Under the pieces are notes generated by a model. The model was given only the letters and a program-made list of their open reading frames with translations. It was not told where the DNA came from and searched no databases. Of a stretch of DNA of 9,753 nucleotides, positions 7,102 through 9,753 are shown in pieces. Every line of letters begins with the position of its first letter. Within the stretch, counting starts at the first letter, position 1. The translations under genes were made by a program, and so were the position numbers. Origin of the DNA: Candidatus Gerdarchaeota archaeon (GTDB taxonomy: Archaea; Asgardarchaeota; Heimdallarchaeia; JABLTI01); NCBI GenBank assembly GCA_016839405.1, contig JAEOUJ010000065.1, positions 1 through 9,753 on the forward strand, in the 5' to 3' direction.

Positions 7102-7177
7102 AAGTCTTTTTACTAAGATACAAGTTATAAATAAATTCAAAAAGATAATATTATTATTGAATTTACTAAAAAGACTT
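7102..7177. repeat. Nested inverted repeat between the two ATPase genes
   Basis: The outer arms are AAGTCTTTTTA (7102-7112) and TAAAAAGACTT (7167-7177), 11 bp and perfect. The inner arms are AAATTCAA (7133-7140) and TTGAATTT (7157-7164), 8 bp and perfect, around a core containing TAATATTA. In RNA this would form a long bulged stem-loop upstream of the D-type ATPase gene. No coding frame or known RNA family is recognisable. Confidence 0.45.
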
Positions 7178-7224
7178 AATAAAAAAGAATATTAATCAAT
7201 TAGTGTTCATATAGGCACAAAATC

Positions 7225-7229
7225 GGTGA
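7225..7229 (+). promoter_or_regulatory. Ribosome binding site that selects ATG 7235 of the dppD-type gene
   Basis: GGTGA lies 5 nt before ATG 7235. The in-frame GTG at 7226 is part of this same GGTGA, so it is more likely ribosome-binding sequence than a start codon. This trims the longest possible reading frame by three residues. Confidence 0.6.
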
Positions 7230-7234
7230 AATTA

Positions 7235-8266
7235 ATGGTAGAACCCTTACTCGAAGTTAAAGGACTAGTCACTCATTTCTTTACAGAATCAGGTGTAGTT
7301 CAAGCCCTTGAAGGTATTGATTTAACTGTTTATCCAAAAGAATCTGTGGGTGTTGTAGGCGAATCTGGCTGTGGTAAAACTCAAACAGCATATTCAATAT
7401 TACGCATTCTTGCTCAAAATGGTCAAATTATGGAGGGCCAAGTTTTATATAAGGGACAAGATTTAATGCAGCTTTCAGATGCTGAAATGAGAAAAATCAG
7501 AGGAAAAGAAATTGCTATGATATTCCAAGACCCTATGACTTCACTTAATCCAGTGATAAAAATATCTGATCAAATGGTAGAAGTTATAGCTATGCATCGA
7601 GATGTATCATCTGAAGAAGCAAAAGAAATAGCAATTGAAGCATTATCTGCTGTTGGTGTTTCAGATGCAGCAAATCGTATAGATGAATATCCTCACAAAT
7701 TTAGTGGTGGAATGCGACAAAGAATTCTAATTGCACGTGCCTTAGCTTTGAGACCATCATTACTAATAGCTGATGAACCAACAACTGCATTGGATGTAAC
7801 AATACAAGCACAGGTTCTAGAGATAATAAAAGATATGAAAGAAAAATTCAATTTAGCATTAATGTTGATTACTCACAACTTAGGTGTAGTAGCTGAATTA
7901 ACTGATAGAGTTCATATTTTCTATGGTGGACGTGTAGCTGAAGTTGCTACAACATATAATATATTCACACAACCAATGCATCCTTATACTATTGCACTTT
8001 TAGAAAGTATTCCTTCGTTAGATGTTGAAAAAGGAAGATTAGCTACAATTCCAGGTAATGTTCCACAATTAATTAATCCACCATCTGGATGCCGATTTCA
8101 CCCTAGATGTAGATATGCAAAAGAAATATGCTCCAAAAGTATTCCAATACTTGAAGAAAAAACAAAAGGTCGATTTGTAGCATGTCATTTCTGGGAAGAA
8201 GTAGAAATCAGCGAACTTGCAGAAGAAGTTGTTGGTGGATTAGATAAAAATAAAATGAAAAAATGA
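7235..8266 (+). CDS. dppD: Peptide-type ABC importer ATPase, DppD/OppD family
   Basis: Second ATPase of the Opp/Dpp importer, expected to pair with the F-type ATPase under DppB-DppC. Its 343 residues include Walker A GESGCGKTQT at 43-52, Q-loop Q98 in MIFQDPMTSLNPV (the OppD/DppD-type Q-loop), signature FSGGM at 156-160, Walker B LLIADEP at 176-182, D-loop TALD and H-loop H214. The H-loop context is ITHNLGVVAE where most relatives have ITHDLGVVAE, a mild change outside the catalytic His. The C-terminal Oligo_HPY domain carries Cys 286, 292, 299 and 317. An acidic and then Lys-rich tail follows residue 320. It lies 188 bp after the F-type gene and is separated from it by a terminator, so it is likely a separate transcript; a weak TATA-like AATATTAA at 7188-7195 would suit. 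Confidence 0.95.
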   Translation: MVEPLLEVKGLVTHFFTESGVVQALEGIDLTVYPKESVGVVGESGCGKTQTAYSILRILAQNGQIMEGQVLYKGQDLMQLSDAEMRKIRGKEIAMIFQDPMTSLNPVIKISDQMVEVIAMHRDVSSEEAKEIAIEALSAVGVSDAANRIDEYPHKFSGGMRQRILIARALALRPSLLIADEPTTALDVTIQAQVLEIIKDMKEKFNLALMLITHNLGVVAELTDRVHIFYGGRVAEVATTYNIFTQPMHPYTIALLESIPSLDVEKGRLATIPGNVPQLINPPSGCRFHPRCRYAKEICSKSIPILEEKTKGRFVACHFWEEVEISELAEEVVGGLDKNKMKK

Positions 8267-8272
8267 AATCAA

Positions 8273-8310
8273 ATTTAATCTTATTATCTAAGATTAAATC
8301 TTCTTTTATT
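8273..8310 (+). terminator. Hairpin terminator of the dppD-type gene
   Basis: ATTTAATCTTA (8273-8283), a 5-nt loop and TAAGATTAAAT (8289-8299) form a perfect 11-bp stem followed by the pyrimidine-rich CTTCTTTTATTT. It begins 6 nt after the stop codon, as expected for the end of the plus-strand transcript. Confidence 0.65.
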
Positions 8311-8340
8311 TAAAAAATTATTAATTATAAAAATTATAAA

Positions 8341-8373
8341 GAAAGAAAAAAAGAATTGGATAATAACCAATTC
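8341..8373 (-). terminator. Hairpin terminator of the dppB-dppC transcript
   Basis: On the minus strand GAATTGG, a 7-nt loop and CCAATTC (8353-8373) are followed directly by seven T residues and a further pyrimidine run down to 8341. It lies 17 nt after the dppC stop and faces the plus-strand terminator at 8273-8310 across the convergent gap. Confidence 0.7.
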
Positions 8374-8389
8374 ATTTTTGATTTTTCAT

Positions 8390-9367
8390 CTAATCTTTTA
8401 ATCTTGGATCCATTGCATCTCGCAAGGCATCTCCAACAATATTGAAAGCAAGAACAAGGAAGAAAATCGCAAATCCAGCAACAAAAACCTGTTCGGGATT
8501 GTTTTGTAGATTAATGACTCCATCATTAACTACTCTTCCCCATGAAACAGTTGTTGGATCACCGAATCCAAGATATGTTAAACCAGCTTCTGCTAATATA
8601 TTGCCACCAATACCTAAAGTTGTTATAACAATTATTGGTGCTAAGATGTTTGGTAGAATGTGTTTTGTGATTATTCGCCAATCACTTGCTCCTAAGCACA
8701 CTGCAGCTTGCACGTATTCTAAAGACATAACACGTTTTACTTCTGCTGTTACTAATCTACATAAACCCGCCCAACCAAATAATCCTAATACTAAGATCAT
8801 AATAGTAGAGTGGCTTAGATTTTGGAGGAATTCAATTCGTCCTGATCGTAAGAATGATACTGCGACAATAGCAATAAGAAGGAATGGAACAGCAAGAAAC
8901 ATATCTGTTAAACGCATAATTATTTCTTCTGTTAGACCTCTGTAAAAACCTGCAAGTGCTCCCAATATAACACCTATAACAGTAGATACAAGAGCTGCAA
9001 CAATTCCAACAACAAGACTGATTTTTGATCCCCAAACAATTCTTGAAAGAAGGTCTCTACCAAGGTTATCTGTACCTATTGGATACTTAAGACTTGGTCT
9101 TTCATTTGCTCCACCGCCACCATATTTATCAAATAATGGATCTAAACTTGTTGGGTAATTAGGTGATATAACAGGAGCTAAAATAGCAACAATTGTTACC
9201 AAAAGTATTATAAAAAATCCATAAGTTGCTAACTTATTTTTTTGAAATCTTTTTCTTACTACGGACCAATGTGATGGAGATGCTTCTTTTGGTTCTTCAT
9301 CTCCAATTCGTAATAATTCAGCAGTACTTTTTTCTTCTTTTACCTTGTCTTTTGTTACAGTTGCCAT
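8390..9367 (-). CDS. dppC: Peptide-type ABC importer permease, DppC/OppC family
   Basis: One of the two membrane subunits that form the translocation pore. Its 325 residues start with a hydrophilic cytoplasmic stretch of about 45 residues, followed by six TM segments at about 47-68, 116-140, 153-172, 190-207, 241-262 and 294-314. The family hallmark GTDNLGRDLLSRIVWG is at 98-113. The ATPase-coupling EAA loop is at 217-240 (QAAVCLGAS...HILPN). It ends in DAMDPRLKD, typical of DppC proteins. The start is ATG 9367, chosen because GGAGG lies 7 nt upstream; an in-frame TTG at 9391 would overlap the DppB coding end and would read through this ribosome site. The gene lies 13 nt after the dppB stop, in the same transcript. 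Confidence 0.96.
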   Translation of the reverse strand: MATVTKDKVKEEKSTAELLRIGDEEPKEASPSHWSVVRKRFQKNKLATYGFFIILLVTIVAILAPVISPNYPTSLDPLFDKYGGGGANERPSLKYPIGTDNLGRDLLSRIVWGSKISLVVGIVAALVSTVIGVILGALAGFYRGLTEEIIMRLTDMFLAVPFLLIAIVAVSFLRSGRIEFLQNLSHSTIMILVLGLFGWAGLCRLVTAEVKRVMSLEYVQAAVCLGASDWRIITKHILPNILAPIIVITTLGIGGNILAEAGLTYLGFGDPTTVSWGRVVNDGVINLQNNPEQVFVAGFAIFFLVLAFNIVGDALRDAMDPRLKD

Positions 9368-9374
9368 TAATTTT

Positions 9375-9379
9375 CCTCC
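9375..9379 (-). promoter_or_regulatory. Strong ribosome binding site of dppC
   Basis: GGAGG lies 7 nt before ATG 9367 and directly after the dppB stop TGA (9381-9383). It is the best Shine-Dalgarno match in the window and decides the dppC start. Confidence 0.8.
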
Positions 9380-9380
9380 A

Positions 9381-9753
9381 TCACACCTCAATACGTGGAT
9401 CTACCCACACATAAGCTATATCCGTTAATAGATTAGCAACCAGAATCATCAGTGTTATTACCATGCTTATTCCCATTATCAATGGATGATCAAGTCTGTT
9501 AATATATTCTACAAATTTCGATCCTAGGCCAGGATATGAGAAGACTGTTTCAGTAATTGGTGCACCTGCCAGAACACCTCCAACAAATAAACCAATGTAT
9601 GTAACAACAGGTAATAAAGCATTTCGTAACCCATGACCAATTAAAACAGCTCGTTCAGATAAACCATTTGCTCTTGCTGCTAAAATATAATCTTGTCTTA
9701 AGATTTCTAACATTGTTCCTCTAACAAGTCTTGTGAATAGTGCTAAACTAGCA
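9381..9753 (-). CDS. dppB: Peptide-type ABC importer permease, DppB/OppB family, 3' part only
   Basis: C-terminal 123 residues of the partner permease of DppC; the gene continues past the right edge. The fragment starts within a cytoplasmic loop and carries the EAA coupling motif at fragment residues 21-47 (DYILAARANGLSERA...NALLP). A TM segment at about 46-70 follows, then the conserved ETVFSYPGLG stretch at about 76-85, a final TM at about 94-116, and the ending DIAYVWVDPRIEV characteristic of DppB. The frame is open to the edge (one leftover base at 9753). It is first in a dppB-dppC operon whose promoter is outside the window. A full-length protein of roughly 310-350 residues is expected, so about two thirds is missing. 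Confidence 0.95.
   Translation of the reverse strand, partial: ASLALFTRLVRGTMLEILRQDYILAARANGLSERAVLIGHGLRNALLPVVTYIGLFVGGVLAGAPITETVFSYPGLGSKFVEYINRLDHPLIMGISMVITLMILVANLLTDIAYVWVDPRIEV

Noticed and set aside
7208..7215. CATATAGG shared with 5993-6000, as a common TATA box of both ATPase genes
   Set aside because: At the D-type gene it would place the transcription start past ATG 7235, so it cannot work as the same element there; an 8-base match in A/T-rich leaders can be chance.
8442..8945. A 167-codon open frame on the plus strand
   Set aside because: Antisense shadow of dppC, whose minus-strand product has all family hallmarks.
9368..9391. TTG 9391 as the dppC start
   Set aside because: It would overlap the dppB 3' end and read through the strong GGAGG that serves ATG 9367; the added residues are not family-like.
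1..9753. CRISPR arrays, tRNA or rRNA genes, insertion sequences, toxin-antitoxin or phage genes
   Set aside because: Looked for on both strands; no regularly spaced repeats, cloverleaf, transposase motifs or defence-type genes are visible.

Overview
The window is AT-rich (about 30% G+C by eye) and looks archaeal. The solute-binding protein has a signal peptide and ends in a Thr-rich linker plus a membrane anchor. TATA-like boxes sit about 25-27 bp before plausible start points, transcripts end in T-rich tracts, and Shine-Dalgarno motifs (GGAGG, GGTGA, AGAAGGAT) are used. The 10-TM FtsX-like permease and Lys-rich tails would suit an Asgard or related uncultivated archaeal lineage, but that placement is inference; nothing here fixes the taxon.

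Layout: (1) 1-1739, minus, a family-5 (SBP_5, DppA/OppA-like) substrate-binding protein cut by the left edge. (2) 1740-1964, its promoter region. (3) 1965-5664, minus, a two-gene operon made of a LolD/MacB-type ATPase (4816-5664) followed by a 945-residue FtsX-like permease (1965-4802). (4) 5665-6041, a divergent promoter region. (5) 6042-7046 and 7235-8266, plus, two Opp/Dpp ATPases (F-type, then D-type), each with its own leader and terminator. (6) 8267-8389, two opposed terminators. (7) 8390-9753, minus, inner-membrane permeases DppC and DppB (DppB cut by the right edge).

Together the window holds every part of a peptide-type (or nickel/oligosaccharide-type) ABC importer: binding protein, two permeases and two ATPases. 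They are split over at least four transcription units, and the permease unit converges on the ATPase genes. A separate MacB/Lol-like exporter or lipid/lipoprotein-handling complex is inserted between the binding protein and the importer core.

The most striking observation is that the binding protein is circularly permuted. The segment that normally ends SBP_5 proteins comes first, right after the signal peptide. The normal N-terminal segment follows, and the chain ends at the helix that usually precedes that C-terminal segment, fused to the membrane anchor. The reading frame is open throughout, so this is not explained by a frameshift.
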